From NCBI GenBank assembly GCA_013286655.1, contig JABDFG010000019.1, positions 934 through 36,687 of the forward strand: 35,754 bases of DNA. The letters are read 5' to 3'. The stretch's first letter is position 1. Each line of letters begins with the position of its first letter. The notes below the pieces were generated by a model. The model saw nothing but the letters and a program-made list of their open reading frames with translations. It was not told where the DNA came from and ran no database searches. This document shows, one piece after another, positions 25,183 to 33,105 of this stretch. The DNA is from Bacteroidota bacterium. GTDB taxonomy: Bacteria > Bacteroidota > Bacteroidia > JABDFU01. A program made the translations under genes and the position numbers.

Positions 25183-26309
25183 TTAGCTAGCAATTCTTCG
25201 AGTTTTGCTTCCAATTCTTTGCCTTTTAAACCCTTATCCAGAATTTTCCCATCCTTGCCAAGCAGGAATGTTTGAGGTAAGAACTTTACCGAATATAATT
25301 TAACCGCTTCTGAGGACCACGCCTTCAAATCACTGACATTACTCCATTCCAGTTTGTCTTTAGCAATGGCTTCCATCCATTTCAATTGATCATTGTCCAG
25401 AGAAACACTTAGTATCTCTAATCCTCTGGGATGAAATTTTTTATATATTCCGACCATATTCTGATTCTCTTCCCTGCAAGGCTTGCACCAGGAAGCCCAG
25501 AAGTCCAGAAGCAAAATTTTTTCTTTAAAAGAAGAGGGACCTAGCTTTTTTCCATCAGGTCTATCAAAGAAAAATTCCGGTGCAGGGGATCCAATCTCCG
25601 TTTTGAGCATATAAGAAACAGACTCGTGGAAAGAGTTTACTTGCGTAGACCCAGGATACTTCTTTGACAGCATTTCATCAATTAGTTTGTATTGATCCAC
25701 GTATCCATCCTTTCTTATTTCAGGAGAAAGTTGCCGGAGAGCGGCAACTGCCACTAAAGAAGCTGAATTTTTCGTAACGACATCCAATAAATATTCATTT
25801 AATTTCAAAGCTTCCAGATTATAAGCACTATCCGCCTCATTGGAGTGAGTTTCTGTTTTAACGGAATGCATAATAGAATCCATCTTTCGACAACTACGAT
25901 TAGCTGTATTGTTTACTTCCCATAATGACTTTGAATCTGGCGAGCCTTCAATTGTTAAAAAACTACCCAAATTACGGGCGTCACCATTTAGCGTTACTTG
26001 TTGAGCTGAATCAAGAACTAACAGAACAAAATTCGTGTCAGAAGTGGATAGCCGGTAAAAGCCTATAGGAGAATTCACTTTTAAAAATGCAAACTCCCCA
26101 TTTGAATCCAAGGTGACACAATCAACCTTATGCGGCCATTCCCATACACCCTTGTATACTATTTCCTCCAGGTAGAGTTGTTCCCCTTTTTTCGCGTTAC
26201 GAAGTCTCCCCTTGAGTTGAAATTTATTTTTTTCACTTTCCGGCTTTTGAATATTGCCACAAGAAACCAGAATTAATACTATAGAAATGAGAATTACTAT
26301 GTCTTTCAT
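25179..26309 (-). CDS. TlpA/DUF4369 thiol-disulfide lipoprotein
   Basis: A 376-residue protein. The N-terminal lipobox (VILISIVLILVSCGN) predicts lipidation at Cys17. Residues about 28-125 match DUF4369 (FQLKGRLRNAKKGEQLYLEE, SNGEFAF). A helical linker follows, then an AhpC/TSA-type thioredoxin domain from about 240 with the active site WASWCKPCREEN and cis-Pro loop FLPQTFLLG. Bacteroidota carry many such lipoproteins, which act on periplasmic thiols. Four-base overlaps link it to the DUF6624 gene upstream and the DUF5686 gene downstream. This suggests a shared envelope role, perhaps redox care of the partner proteins (inference). Confidence 0.9.
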   Translation of the reverse strand: MKDIVILISIVLILVSCGNIQKPESEKNKFQLKGRLRNAKKGEQLYLEEIVYKGVWEWPHKVDCVTLDSNGEFAFLKVNSPIGFYRLSTSDTNFVLLVLDSAQQVTLNGDARNLGSFLTIEGSPDSKSLWEVNNTANRSCRKMDSIMHSVKTETHSNEADSAYNLEALKLNEYLLDVVTKNSASLVAVAALRQLSPEIRKDGYVDQYKLIDEMLSKKYPGSTQVNSFHESVSYMLKTEIGSPAPEFFFDRPDGKKLGPSSFKEKILLLDFWASWCKPCREENQNMVGIYKKFHPRGLEILSVSLDNDQLKWMEAIAKDKLEWSNVSDLKAWSSEAVKLYSVKFLPQTFLLGKDGKILDKGLKGKELEAKLEELLAK

Positions 26310-27244
26310 TTTGATGGCAGTTTATATTCGATGTTAAAATATCTTGCATACTCTTCAAGAGGCTGGAGTCCCACTTCAGCCCTGCGTTTATTAACATTTA
26401 TTTCATCAACTATCTGATAAAACCCATATTTCCCATCCTTCATCTGCAGTTGTGAACCATATATCTGAGGCCTTTCATTTCTCATTTCAATTCTATCAAC
26501 CAATAAAGCCAGTTGAGACCCCAGTGCTTTTCCATTTTTTACCGCCTCTTTCATCATTGGCAGATAATGCTCCTGTATTTTTAATTTTGAATGCTGAATG
26601 ACCAAAAAAAGTGCAGCATTGCCTTTTACTCCAACCACATCTGTACCAAGCCAACCATACTTGTCCAAAATTGTAGTTGTTTTAACTAAGTTGATCGAAT
26701 CTTTTTCATTAATAATTTTCCAAAGATCCTTCATTTCTTTTGAGTCCTGTCCTGACCTTTTCCGGATACTATCAATCATTAGGCGATATTTTTGATCTTC
26801 AGTGTAAATACTGTCCAATTCTGCAGCAAGCGGTTTGTTTAAACTCCTTTCTGCCTTGTCTTCGTTTCGCTTTATAGTTTCAAGCAGAGACTTCCAGCGC
26901 TTGTCATTATGCAACGGATTTAGGTTAGAATTGGTTGAGATATGCACATCTTCATATTCATTGAAATTATATTTCGCAACAATCTCTTCCAGGGTAAAAA
27001 AAGCACTATCAGGATAATTGGCCAAAGTCCAGGCACAGGCAGCATCAAATTTATTGTAAACCGTTCCATCGCCATGGTTAGAGCCAAATGCAGCTGAAAA
27101 GGAAAAGGCAGAAGCCTTATAATTTTTCGCAATATAAAGTGACTCCGCTTTTGCCACAAGATTGTAATATTCCGGTGAAATTACCTGTCCGAATGTTAAA
27201 GCTGTTATAATAAAATAACTTAATGTCAATAAGGTATTTTTCAT
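26306..27244 (-). CDS. DUF6624 exported protein
   Basis: A 312-residue protein with a signal peptide (MKNTLLTLSYFIITALTFGQ). Residues about 25-125 look like a small helical TPR-like module (YNLVAKAESLYIAKNYKASA, FDAACAWTLANYPDSAFFTL). From about 140 the sequence matches DUF6624: EDQKYRLMID, KYGWLGTDVVGVKGNAALFL, VIQHSKLKIQEHYLPMMKEA, LALLVDRIEMR and GSQLQMKDGKYGFYQI. The family has no proven activity that I know of. It is first in the operon with the TlpA lipoprotein and DUF5686 protein. No convincing -33/-7 pair was found in the 86 bases upstream. Confidence 0.85.
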   Translation of the reverse strand: MKNTLLTLSYFIITALTFGQVISPEYYNLVAKAESLYIAKNYKASAFSFSAAFGSNHGDGTVYNKFDAACAWTLANYPDSAFFTLEEIVAKYNFNEYEDVHISTNSNLNPLHNDKRWKSLLETIKRNEDKAERSLNKPLAAELDSIYTEDQKYRLMIDSIRKRSGQDSKEMKDLWKIINEKDSINLVKTTTILDKYGWLGTDVVGVKGNAALFLVIQHSKLKIQEHYLPMMKEAVKNGKALGSQLALLVDRIEMRNERPQIYGSQLQMKDGKYGFYQIVDEINVNKRRAEVGLQPLEEYARYFNIEYKLPSK

Positions 27245-27330
27245 TGTGATTTATTTAAAATTTATACATAATGAATTCTTATAGCAGTGCAAAGACCTAA
27301 CGTTAATAAAGAACAATTAGTATGTTAAAT

Positions 27331-27537
27331 TTATTTTGGACTATATTCAAGTATGTCACCCGGCTGACAATCAAGTTCCCGGCAAATAGCTTCCAGCGTT
27401 GAAAAACGAATGGCCTTACCCTTGCTTTGTTTAAGTATGGAAAGATTTGCCATCGTGATCCCCACACGGCCAGAAAGCTCTGTTAGCTGCATTTTTCGCC
27501 TGGCAAGCATAATATCTAAGTTTACAATTATCGGCAT
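27331..27537 (-). CDS. small XRE/Cro-family transcriptional regulator (YozG-like)
   Basis: A 68-residue, single-domain helix-turn-helix protein (IIVNLDIMLARRKMQLTELS, RVGITMANLSILKQ, FSTLEAICRELDCQPGDILEY). The whole protein is the DNA-binding domain, as in the YozG group. It follows the DUF2975 gene after 18 bases on the same strand, a pairing often seen for this family. It is probably co-transcribed and likely autoregulatory. The symmetric site at 28257-28291, lying inside the promoter of the pair, is the obvious candidate operator (inference). Confidence 0.93.
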   Translation of the reverse strand: MPIIVNLDIMLARRKMQLTELSGRVGITMANLSILKQSKGKAIRFSTLEAICRELDCQPGDILEYSPK

Positions 27538-27555
27538 ACTAAATTGGGTTAAGGA

Positions 27556-28206
27556 TTAAATAGTCAATTCCTTTTCTTCCTGTAATTCGATCCCTTGTTT
27601 AAACACTTCTGCTATAACAAGAATAATCAAACCCAGAAATAGGGAGGAAAAACCAAATTGCAGTTCGATCTTACCTACTGACTTTGCAATAAGGATATCT
27701 CGAAACATAAAATCAACATGAAATAAAATATCGATAATGGGCTGGAGAATCCAGGAAAAAACAGACTCAAAAATTACCATATACCCAATAGTCTGAATGC
27801 TTTTTTGATTTGCATGAATAAAAGGAGAGCCATTAGAAAAACTTCGTGTTATTTTCCGAAGATGAAACAAAATCACAAAGGTTATGGCTAATTCAACTAA
27901 ACGGTAAAGAAATAGAATAATCTCTAAACTTTTATTTCCATTTGGGAAAGGTACCGCCACCTGAATTGTTTCGATAGGCCGTTTATTTGTCTTATCTAAA
28001 CGGTCAATAAATTTAATATCCTGGTTACTAATATCAAACGGAACACTAAAGTCGCCTTCCCAACCTTTGAACCAAGACGCATCTACTTGATTGGAAATAA
28101 AATGCAATGAACCCATTGAAAAATAAACCATCGTAAGTATAATGGTACTGTACCATGCAATATTTACTATACCGGTAACTGATTTAATAATTCCATTTTT
28201 TTTCAT
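27556..28206 (-). CDS. DUF2975 integral membrane protein
   Basis: A 216-residue protein with four predicted membrane helices, at about residues 12-34, 93-115, 140-163 and 186-206. An extracytoplasmic loop rich in Asp/Trp separates the first two. The arrangement, and the companion YozG-like regulator just downstream, match the DUF2975 family, whose function is unknown. The pair may sense a membrane or envelope signal or be a simple regulated membrane protein. The promoter and operator are described separately. Confidence 0.85.
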   Translation of the reverse strand: MKKNGIIKSVTGIVNIAWYSTIILTMVYFSMGSLHFISNQVDASWFKGWEGDFSVPFDISNQDIKFIDRLDKTNKRPIETIQVAVPFPNGNKSLEIILFLYRLVELAITFVILFHLRKITRSFSNGSPFIHANQKSIQTIGYMVIFESVFSWILQPIIDILFHVDFMFRDILIAKSVGKIELQFGFSSLFLGLIILVIAEVFKQGIELQEEKELTI

Positions 28207-28221
28207 GGTTTGTACTTTTGG

Positions 28222-28238
28222 TTTAACATTTTGTTAAA
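28222..28238. promoter_or_regulatory. hairpin in the leader of the DUF2975-XRE transcript
   Basis: TTTAACA (28222-28228) and TGTTAAA (28232-28238) form a perfect 7-bp inverted repeat with a 3-base loop, 16 bases upstream of the DUF2975 ATG. It could be a second regulator site or a weak leader hairpin. Confidence 0.35.
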
Positions 28239-28249
28239 TAATGACAATA

Positions 28250-28280
28250 CAAATGTATTCTTTATTTATCGATAAACAAT
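28250..28280 (-). promoter_or_regulatory. Bacteroidota promoter of the DUF2975-XRE operon
   Basis: On the minus strand ATTG (28280-28277), 19 bases, then TACATTTG (28257-28250). The -7 is an exact TAnnTTTG and the -33 differs from TTTG at one base. The ABC-GntR operon at 31151-31181 has identical elements at identical spacing. Confidence 0.7.
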
Positions 28281-28291
28281 AAATAAAGAAT
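28257..28291. promoter_or_regulatory. 13-bp inverted-repeat operator inside the DUF2975-XRE promoter
   Basis: ATTCTTTATTTAT (28257-28269) and ATAAATAAAGAAT (28279-28291) are a perfect 13-bp inverted repeat with a 9-base spacer. A perfect 12-bp palindrome TTTATCGATAAA (28265-28276) overlaps the left arm. The arms fill the space between -33 and -7 almost exactly, so a bound protein would block RNA polymerase. The XRE regulator encoded in this operon is the likely ligand. Confidence 0.6.
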
Positions 28292-28378
28292 AATAAACGA
28301 TAATTAATTATTATTTAATGATGTGGCTTAAAAGAAGCCCATTAAGAGTCGCATGGGACACCTCAGCTAATAGAAAAA

Positions 28379-29119
28379 TCATTTTTTATTGAAGGTAGCT
28401 CCTGTCTTGACTTCCACATTATTGATCAGAGGATTTCCCAGGTTATTCACAACAGCGCCATTACTGATAGTACCTTCGATTTCTTGCGTAATGTTTACGC
28501 TCATCACCGAGCCATTAGTCCCTTCCAAACTTCCTTTGCGTGCGATAAGATTGGATGCATCTATGAGAGATCCGTGAGAAGAATAAATCCGGAAATAATC
28601 CGCAGAACCTTTTAATTCAATAATTACCCCGGAGGAACAGGAAAGCAGAGCTTCCTCACACTTAATTTTCATTTTTACCTGGGATCCACCGTTAAAGATC
28701 ATGTTTAACTTTTTTGAAACAATGGTATCAGAACACTCAAGCGAAGAACCCGCCGAAAAATCCAAGGTTTCAATTGAAGCCGTGTTCAGTAGCACTGTTG
28801 TCACCTGGTCTGAATTTGTTTTAAAAACCGCTTTTATGTATAAATCCCCATCCCGGAAAGTAGTTCGGATGCTTTTCAGAAAATTCTTATCTCCCTTTAG
28901 TTCCAATGTCTCTGCTGAGTTGGTTGTTAATATTACCTTTATTTTTCCCTGTACATGAAGCCTGCTAAAAGCTTCAACAGGTCTTTTATCAATTATAATT
29001 TCTCCACTGGGAGGGATGAATGAGTTGCGCGTGTAATTCCTGGCAATCCCAATTAATATTCCAATAGCAGATAGAATTAGTATTAAAAGAAGCAACAAAA
29101 GTTTATTACTTGTTTTCAT
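28379..29119 (-). CDS. DUF2807 (head GIN domain) exported or anchored protein
   Basis: A 246-residue protein starting MKTSNKLLLLLLILILSAIG, a signal or anchor segment. The ATG at 29119 is preferred over one at 29146, which would put nine extra residues before it. The rest is a DUF2807 beta-solenoid: VEAFSRLHVQGKIKVILTTN, SIETLDFSAGSSLECSD, LNMIFNGGSQVKMKIKC and SNGAVVNNLGNPLINNVEVK. This family is common in Bacteroidota and is sometimes called a putative auto-transporter adhesin, but its role is unproven. It ends the ABC-GntR transcript, 57 bases after the regulator gene. Confidence 0.88.
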   Translation of the reverse strand: MKTSNKLLLLLLILILSAIGILIGIARNYTRNSFIPPSGEIIIDKRPVEAFSRLHVQGKIKVILTTNSAETLELKGDKNFLKSIRTTFRDGDLYIKAVFKTNSDQVTTVLLNTASIETLDFSAGSSLECSDTIVSKKLNMIFNGGSQVKMKIKCEEALLSCSSGVIIELKGSADYFRIYSSHGSLIDASNLIARKGSLEGTNGSVMSVNITQEIEGTISNGAVVNNLGNPLINNVEVKTGATFNKK

Positions 29120-29176
29120 GAGTATATATTTTGGTTTTTTTGCCATATGGAATTATGCCCATACGTACTGTTCATT

Positions 29177-29533
29177 TTAATAGATCCGATCATAGAATTC
29201 TTTAAGGTCTTTGAAATTAAGCCCAAGAAGCTTCATGTTTCTGAATAAAGCAGGAAGTTCTTCTTTGAGAAATAATTCTTTCTTTAATTCAACTGTTTTT
29301 TCATATCCCTTATCTGTAACGTAATATCCAAGGCCTCTTTTATTAAATATAATACCCTTATCCTGTAAATAATTAAATGTTCTCATGGCGGTATTGGGAT
29401 TTACTTCAAACTGTATAGCAAGCTCCCTTATGGAAGGAATTTTCTCTCCCGCCCGCCATTTTTTTTCTATTATATTTTCAAAAAAATGATTCGCTATCTG
29501 AATATAAATTGCTTGTTTTTCTTTAAACTCCAT
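29177..29533 (-). CDS. GntR-family regulator, YtrA subfamily
   Basis: A 118-residue protein. The N-terminal winged helix (about 1-75; AIYIQIANHFFENIIEKKW, GEKIPSIRELAIQFEVNPNT and AMRTFNYLQDKGIIFNKRGLGYYV) is followed by only about 45 residues of helix, the short dimerisation tail of the YtrA group, with no effector domain. YtrA-type regulators usually sit in operons with ABC transporters and repress their own operon. Here the ATPase and membrane genes are directly upstream, one base apart. The 26-bp palindrome at 31125-31150 is the likely operator. Confidence 0.93.
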   Translation of the reverse strand: MEFKEKQAIYIQIANHFFENIIEKKWRAGEKIPSIRELAIQFEVNPNTAMRTFNYLQDKGIIFNKRGLGYYVTDKGYEKTVELKKELFLKEELPALFRNMKLLGLNFKDLKEFYDRIY

Positions 29534-29534
29534 A

Positions 29535-30275
29535 TCAAACCCGCCTTTCTTTTAATTTGTAATAACTTATCAATAGCATGAAAGGCCCCAATAATGCCCA
29601 GAATGCGAAACTTATCACCTTAGACAGACTTTCCATTAAATCATTATCAAAAACAGTAGTAATCCCGGATTCTCCTTTCTGACCCCATACTATTCGAAAC
29701 ATAAAACCACTGTAAAGGCCTGGAATCATCATTATAAAGAATAATAAAAGGAACAATGCGAATAATGTTTTCATGAAATTATTTTTTCTGAAGTAAATGG
29801 CTCCAAGGAAGAAAATGGATTGTGCTACTAAAAAAGTGGCTATACTTTTCCATACATATAAATCAAAAATCTGAGTATATACATTCATGCTGCTTCCAGT
29901 CAAACAAGCAATTAAATATAGGATTAAGGATATAATGAAAAAAAGAATTGTAAAAGCAGGAGAGGATAATAACCAGGATCCAACAAGTTTCTCAGCAGTA
30001 GAAACGGGTAAGGTAAGATAAGCATAGGCTTTCTGCCGGTTATTCAATTCCGCAAATATTTTGCTGGTAAAAACCAGTCCGCAAAGGAAAAGTGTAAATA
30101 AATAGATCTTGGGAAGTGTCGTTGTACTTTGAGGCCGATAATATCCCGTATAGAGTGAAATGACGAGAAGAACTCCAAATACTGATCCCGCAGAAACTTT
30201 AAAAGAGTTACCGCTTAATGTCATTTCTCTTCTGAGAAAATTAATCAGTCGTTTTGTGTCGAATCCATTTTCCAT
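29535..30275 (-). CDS. ABC transporter membrane protein
   Basis: A 246-residue integral membrane protein with about six hydrophobic segments, among them VFGVLLVISLYTGYY, IYLFTLFLCGLVFTS, LSSPAFTILFFIISLILYL, TFLVAQSIFFLGAIYF and MKTLFALFLLLFFIMMIPG. It is the partner of the ATPase encoded 8 bases upstream, and only one base separates it from the GntR gene. The sequence is not close to any permease family I can name beyond general ABC-2 resemblance. Export of a toxic compound or peptide is the usual role of YtrA-linked transporters, but the substrate here is unknown. Confidence 0.8.
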   Translation of the reverse strand: MENGFDTKRLINFLRREMTLSGNSFKVSAGSVFGVLLVISLYTGYYRPQSTTTLPKIYLFTLFLCGLVFTSKIFAELNNRQKAYAYLTLPVSTAEKLVGSWLLSSPAFTILFFIISLILYLIACLTGSSMNVYTQIFDLYVWKSIATFLVAQSIFFLGAIYFRKNNFMKTLFALFLLLFFIMMIPGLYSGFMFRIVWGQKGESGITTVFDNDLMESLSKVISFAFWALLGPFMLLISYYKLKERRV

Positions 30276-30283
30276 TTTCTTTC

Positions 30284-31120
30284 CTAATTAATAAATTTTG
30301 AATTAATACGTTCACTGTTCTTCACTACCCCATTAAAAAGCAATTCCAAGTCTATCCTAGTTTCCTCCCCCGAAACATTTTTTACAATACCCGATCTTTT
30401 TCCGCTGATCTCTTCCGAATAAAGTATTTCGTCACTGGAATTTTCATCCAGCTTATATTTAAAAGCAAGCCTCTGTGAAATCTCAGTAACATTTCTGTTA
30501 AAAATGATTTTACCATCCTCCAGAATCACGATGGTATCGATAAGGTTTTCCAAATCTCTTACCTGATGCGTTGAAATAACGAAGATTCTGTTTTCATCCA
30601 GACTCGATGCAATTATTTTCCGGAACTGACTTTTCGAAGGAATATCCAAGCCGTTAGTCGGTTCATCAAAGACGAGTAACCTTGCCTTGGTAGCCAGACC
30701 GAAAGAAATAAGAAATTTCTTTTTTTGCCCATAGGACAATTGCGAAAGCTTCTCTCCCTCCAACAGTTCAAACTCCCCGATCAAGCTGTGCAGCAGCTCA
30801 TGATCAAATTTTGGATAAAATACGGAGTTGATCTTTACATAAAGTTTCATACTGATTTCCGGTAGCTCAAACTCTTCGGGCACCAAGTAAAGATCCTGTA
30901 GCATTTCGGGTGCTCTATCCCTGGATTCAAAACCGAATACCTCACATTCTCCCTTCTCGGGATATAACATTCCGCATATCTGTTTTAAAAGAGTAGACTT
31001 TCCAGCCCCATTTCTTCCAAGAAGGCCATAAATAGTTCCCAGGTGAAGCGTAAGATTTACATCTTCGAACAACTTCTTTCCCTTGCCGTAACTGAATTTG
31101 ATGTTTTTTAATTCAATCAT
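30284..31120 (-). CDS. ABC transporter ATP-binding protein (YtrB-like)
   Basis: A 278-residue ABC ATPase: Walker A LLGRNGAGKSTLL (about 34-46), signature LSYGQKKKF (about 127-135, Tyr in place of the usual Gly), Walker B LLVFDEPTNGLD and H-loop STHQVRD. A C-terminal extension of about 75 residues follows. It energises the membrane protein encoded next. As first gene of the operon it follows a short leader (about 25 bases) that contains the palindromic operator. The ATG at 31120 is the only sensible start. Confidence 0.92.
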   Translation of the reverse strand: MIELKNIKFSYGKGKKLFEDVNLTLHLGTIYGLLGRNGAGKSTLLKQICGMLYPEKGECEVFGFESRDRAPEMLQDLYLVPEEFELPEISMKLYVKINSVFYPKFDHELLHSLIGEFELLEGEKLSQLSYGQKKKFLISFGLATKARLLVFDEPTNGLDIPSKSQFRKIIASSLDENRIFVISTHQVRDLENLIDTIVILEDGKIIFNRNVTEISQRLAFKYKLDENSSDEILYSEEISGKRSGIVKNVSGEETRIDLELLFNGVVKNSERINSKFIN

Positions 31121-31124
31121 ATTA

Positions 31125-31150
31125 TACTGTATTAGTTATCTAGTACAGTA
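31125..31150. promoter_or_regulatory. 26-bp palindromic operator of the ABC-GntR operon
   Basis: TACTGTA (31125-31131) and TACAGTA (31144-31150) are perfect inverted half-sites. Most of the 12-base centre also pairs, giving 11 of 13 symmetric positions. The site lies just downstream of the -7 element, across the expected transcription start, and 4 bases before the ATG. The YtrA-type GntR regulator encoded in the operon is the likely binder. Confidence 0.65.
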
Positions 31151-31181
31151 CAAATGTAACGCATTATTTCACATTTCCAAT
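31151..31181 (-). promoter_or_regulatory. Bacteroidota promoter of the ABC-GntR operon
   Basis: On the minus strand ATTG (31181-31178), a 19-base spacer, then TACATTTG (31158-31151). The -7 matches TAnnTTTG exactly and the -33 has one mismatch to TTTG. It abuts the palindromic operator. Confidence 0.7.
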
Positions 31182-31189
31182 ATTTTAAA

Positions 31190-31238
31190 TAAAAAAAGGA
31201 TTTATCCAATTGCCTTGAATGCAATTCGGATAAATCCT
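31190..31238 (-). terminator. Rho-independent terminator after the T9SS-tailed gene at 31287
   Basis: AGGATTTATCC (31197-31207) pairs with GGATAAATCCT (31228-31238). The stem is extended by AATTGC/GCAATT with a single bulged C, about 17 bp in all. The loop is CTTGAAT. On the minus strand it is followed by TTTTTTTATTT. It separates this gene from the ABC-GntR promoter. Confidence 0.88.
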
Positions 31239-31286
31239 ATCGTAAATTATAGAGAAAAATCAGGAATACAGAATAGCTCCATCGAG

Positions 31287-32303
31287 CTATTCAACCACCA
31301 GGTTTTTGACAGCAAGCGCATTCTCACCCTGAATTCTAACGGTATAAATACCCTTGCTTAATCCATTCAACTGAATAGTTTCTGTATGAAAACCATTGGA
31401 TTGATTTGGAAATACACTCTTCGTCATTTGTTGGCCGAGAGCATTGAATATGGAAATCACAATATCTGATGATTGATGAATAGTATACGACATATTTATA
31501 GCATTAGTACTCTTTGCAGGATTAGGATAAAGTTGCATGCCCATCTCCATCGTTTTACTTTCATTTATTCCAGTTGTAATGGTACTCATGCTGACAGACT
31601 TGAGAGCAGAAGTCAAACCAGATGCAACACTCGAATTAATAACGATCGTAAACACAGGATTGTGCTGAGTGGATACATACCAGGAATAAGTGGTGCTGGT
31701 GATGTGTGAGGAGCTATGTAAGCCAAAAGAAGTATCCGTATACACTTCTTTCAATTTCACCCGAAGAGCATTGGTATATATTGCACCAGGAACCTTTAGA
31801 GTACCGTACGCATCGGCAAGGCCGGAAACAGGCCCAAAAACATTATTTCCAGGGAAACTCCCGAAAAATTGGGCAGAATCGATATCATTGAAAGTGGAAT
31901 TATAGGTAAACGGAAATGCCATTAACTGCTCCGTATTGCTGAATTTAAAGCCTGATTTAGTGCCGCTTTGATTACCTTGATAGTAATAACCGGAAGAAGT
32001 AGCAGAGTAATAATAGTAATCAGACCCAACGGCCACTGCGACTGTAGTACCAGGATAAGAACTTGCGTAAGGCGTAGTAGTGGGATCAATATAGCTCGTA
32101 GAACTTGTACCCTTACTGGTTAATTTGGAAAAGTCCCAGCTCTGATTAGCCCCTGAAGGTCCCGGTACAACACTCGTTGTATCCAATATATTGGAATTGA
32201 AAACATCCCCAATGGAAGGTGCAAAAGCAGAGGTTATTGTTGGTTGGGCATCAGCAATACCCGCTAAACAAACAGCTACGGAAAAAGAGTAAACTAATTT
32301 CAT
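31287..32303 (-). CDS. T9SS-secreted protein with Por-type C-terminal sorting domain
   Basis: A 338-residue exported protein. The signal peptide (MKLVYSFSVAVCLAGIADAQ) is followed by a Ser/Thr/Tyr-rich beta domain (about 20-245; GANQSWDFSKLTSKG, YYYYSATSSGYYYQGN). The type A sorting domain lies at about 255-338 (MQLYPNPAKSTNAINMSYTI...IFNALGQQM...LSKGIYTVRIQGENALAVKN). The tail targets it to T9SS for secretion or surface attachment. I recognise no enzyme motif in the N-terminal part, so the function is unknown. It appears to be a single-gene unit, bounded by the terminator at 31190-31238. Confidence 0.88.
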   Translation of the reverse strand: MKLVYSFSVAVCLAGIADAQPTITSAFAPSIGDVFNSNILDTTSVVPGPSGANQSWDFSKLTSKGTSSTSYIDPTTTPYASSYPGTTVAVAVGSDYYYYSATSSGYYYQGNQSGTKSGFKFSNTEQLMAFPFTYNSTFNDIDSAQFFGSFPGNNVFGPVSGLADAYGTLKVPGAIYTNALRVKLKEVYTDTSFGLHSSSHITSTTYSWYVSTQHNPVFTIVINSSVASGLTSALKSVSMSTITTGINESKTMEMGMQLYPNPAKSTNAINMSYTIHQSSDIVISIFNALGQQMTKSVFPNQSNGFHTETIQLNGLSKGIYTVRIQGENALAVKNLVVE

Positions 32304-32326
32304 GTTTTTTTATTTTTTAGTACATT

Positions 32327-32334
32327 CAAATATA
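32327..32334 (-). promoter_or_regulatory. candidate -7 element for the T9SS-tailed gene
   Basis: The minus strand reads TATATTTG, an exact TAnnTTTG match, 24 bases upstream of the ATG at 32303. No good -33 element was found at the expected distance. Confidence 0.35.
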
Positions 32335-32370
32335 TACATACCTGTGAGCAAAAGCTAACAATGAATCGAA

Positions 32371-33066
32371 TTATTTCGCACCCATATTTTTCTTCATATC
32401 CTCCTGCAATCCCTCCAGGGTAGTTTCCTTATATCCCTTTGGTATTAGAAAAGTCTCCTCCTCAATTTTCTCTTTTGTGACACTCGTCGCTGCAACGTGG
32501 ATTTTCATGCCATTGATCTCAATCGAGTATTCGAGCGGAAAACCGTCAAGCTCTTTAAACTTAGCACCATATCCCTTTACATTGGGGATTTTATCAGTAT
32601 AAAACACTGTGGTAGTGTATTCACCCATCAGTTGATTTTCAGGAACTGTCACTTCAGCTTTTTTGCAAATATATCCGGCAATTTCCTTTGTTGCATCCAG
32701 AAATTTTATTTTAGGAGCGGGAGAATCCATTTCTTTTTTCATATCCTCGGGAGTTATTTTTATCAGATATTTATACCCCATCATATCCATTAAAGTAAAG
32801 GCCGTTTGCTTTTTATTATCAGCGATAACGGCGGTATTAGAGACCATTGTTTTTGAATCCATTCGGAAGTGGTCCCCTTTGATTTTATAGATTATCTCCA
32901 TGCTTTTCATCATGCTCACAGCCTGAGCTGGAATACCTTTCACACCTGTCGTATCCATTATAAGAGAATACCTCACTGTACCTTCGAATTTTTCATTCTG
33001 TGCATATGCATTGCAGATGATCACCAGTAAAAAAGAGAACATCAGATATCTAAGAACCTTTGCCAT
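32371..33066 (-). CDS. DUF4412-like exported protein
   Basis: A 231-residue protein with a signal peptide (about 1-22, ending NAYAQ). The mature part has the lineage-typical 'FEGTVRYSLIMDT...MEIIYKIKGDHFRMDSK' opening and 'KFLDATKEIAGYICKKAEVT' followed by 'GFPLEYSI.I', the layout of DUF4412 proteins, which are predicted periplasmic or lipoprotein-like beta proteins of unknown role. Two Met-rich stretches (MMKSMEI, LMDMMGYKYL) are visible. It is probably a single-gene unit with its own promoter upstream. Confidence 0.78.
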   Translation of the reverse strand: MAKVLRYLMFSFLLVIICNAYAQNEKFEGTVRYSLIMDTTGVKGIPAQAVSMMKSMEIIYKIKGDHFRMDSKTMVSNTAVIADNKKQTAFTLMDMMGYKYLIKITPEDMKKEMDSPAPKIKFLDATKEIAGYICKKAEVTVPENQLMGEYTTTVFYTDKIPNVKGYGAKFKELDGFPLEYSIEINGMKIHVAATSVTKEKIEEETFLIPKGYKETTLEGLQEDMKKNMGAK

Positions 33067-33105
33067 GTGCTTGATTATAAATTATTTAATAATAAATAGC
33101 TAGTA

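Noticed and set aside
28325-28339. GGCTT-AAAAG-AAGCC hairpin as a terminator after the DUF2807 gene
   Set aside because: The stem is only 5 bp and no U-tract follows on the minus strand. Termination there is not supported.
32497-32890. Two overlapping plus-strand frames opposite the DUF4412-like gene
   Set aside because: Their Phe/Ile/His-rich translations are typical of antisense reading through a Lys/Glu-rich gene.
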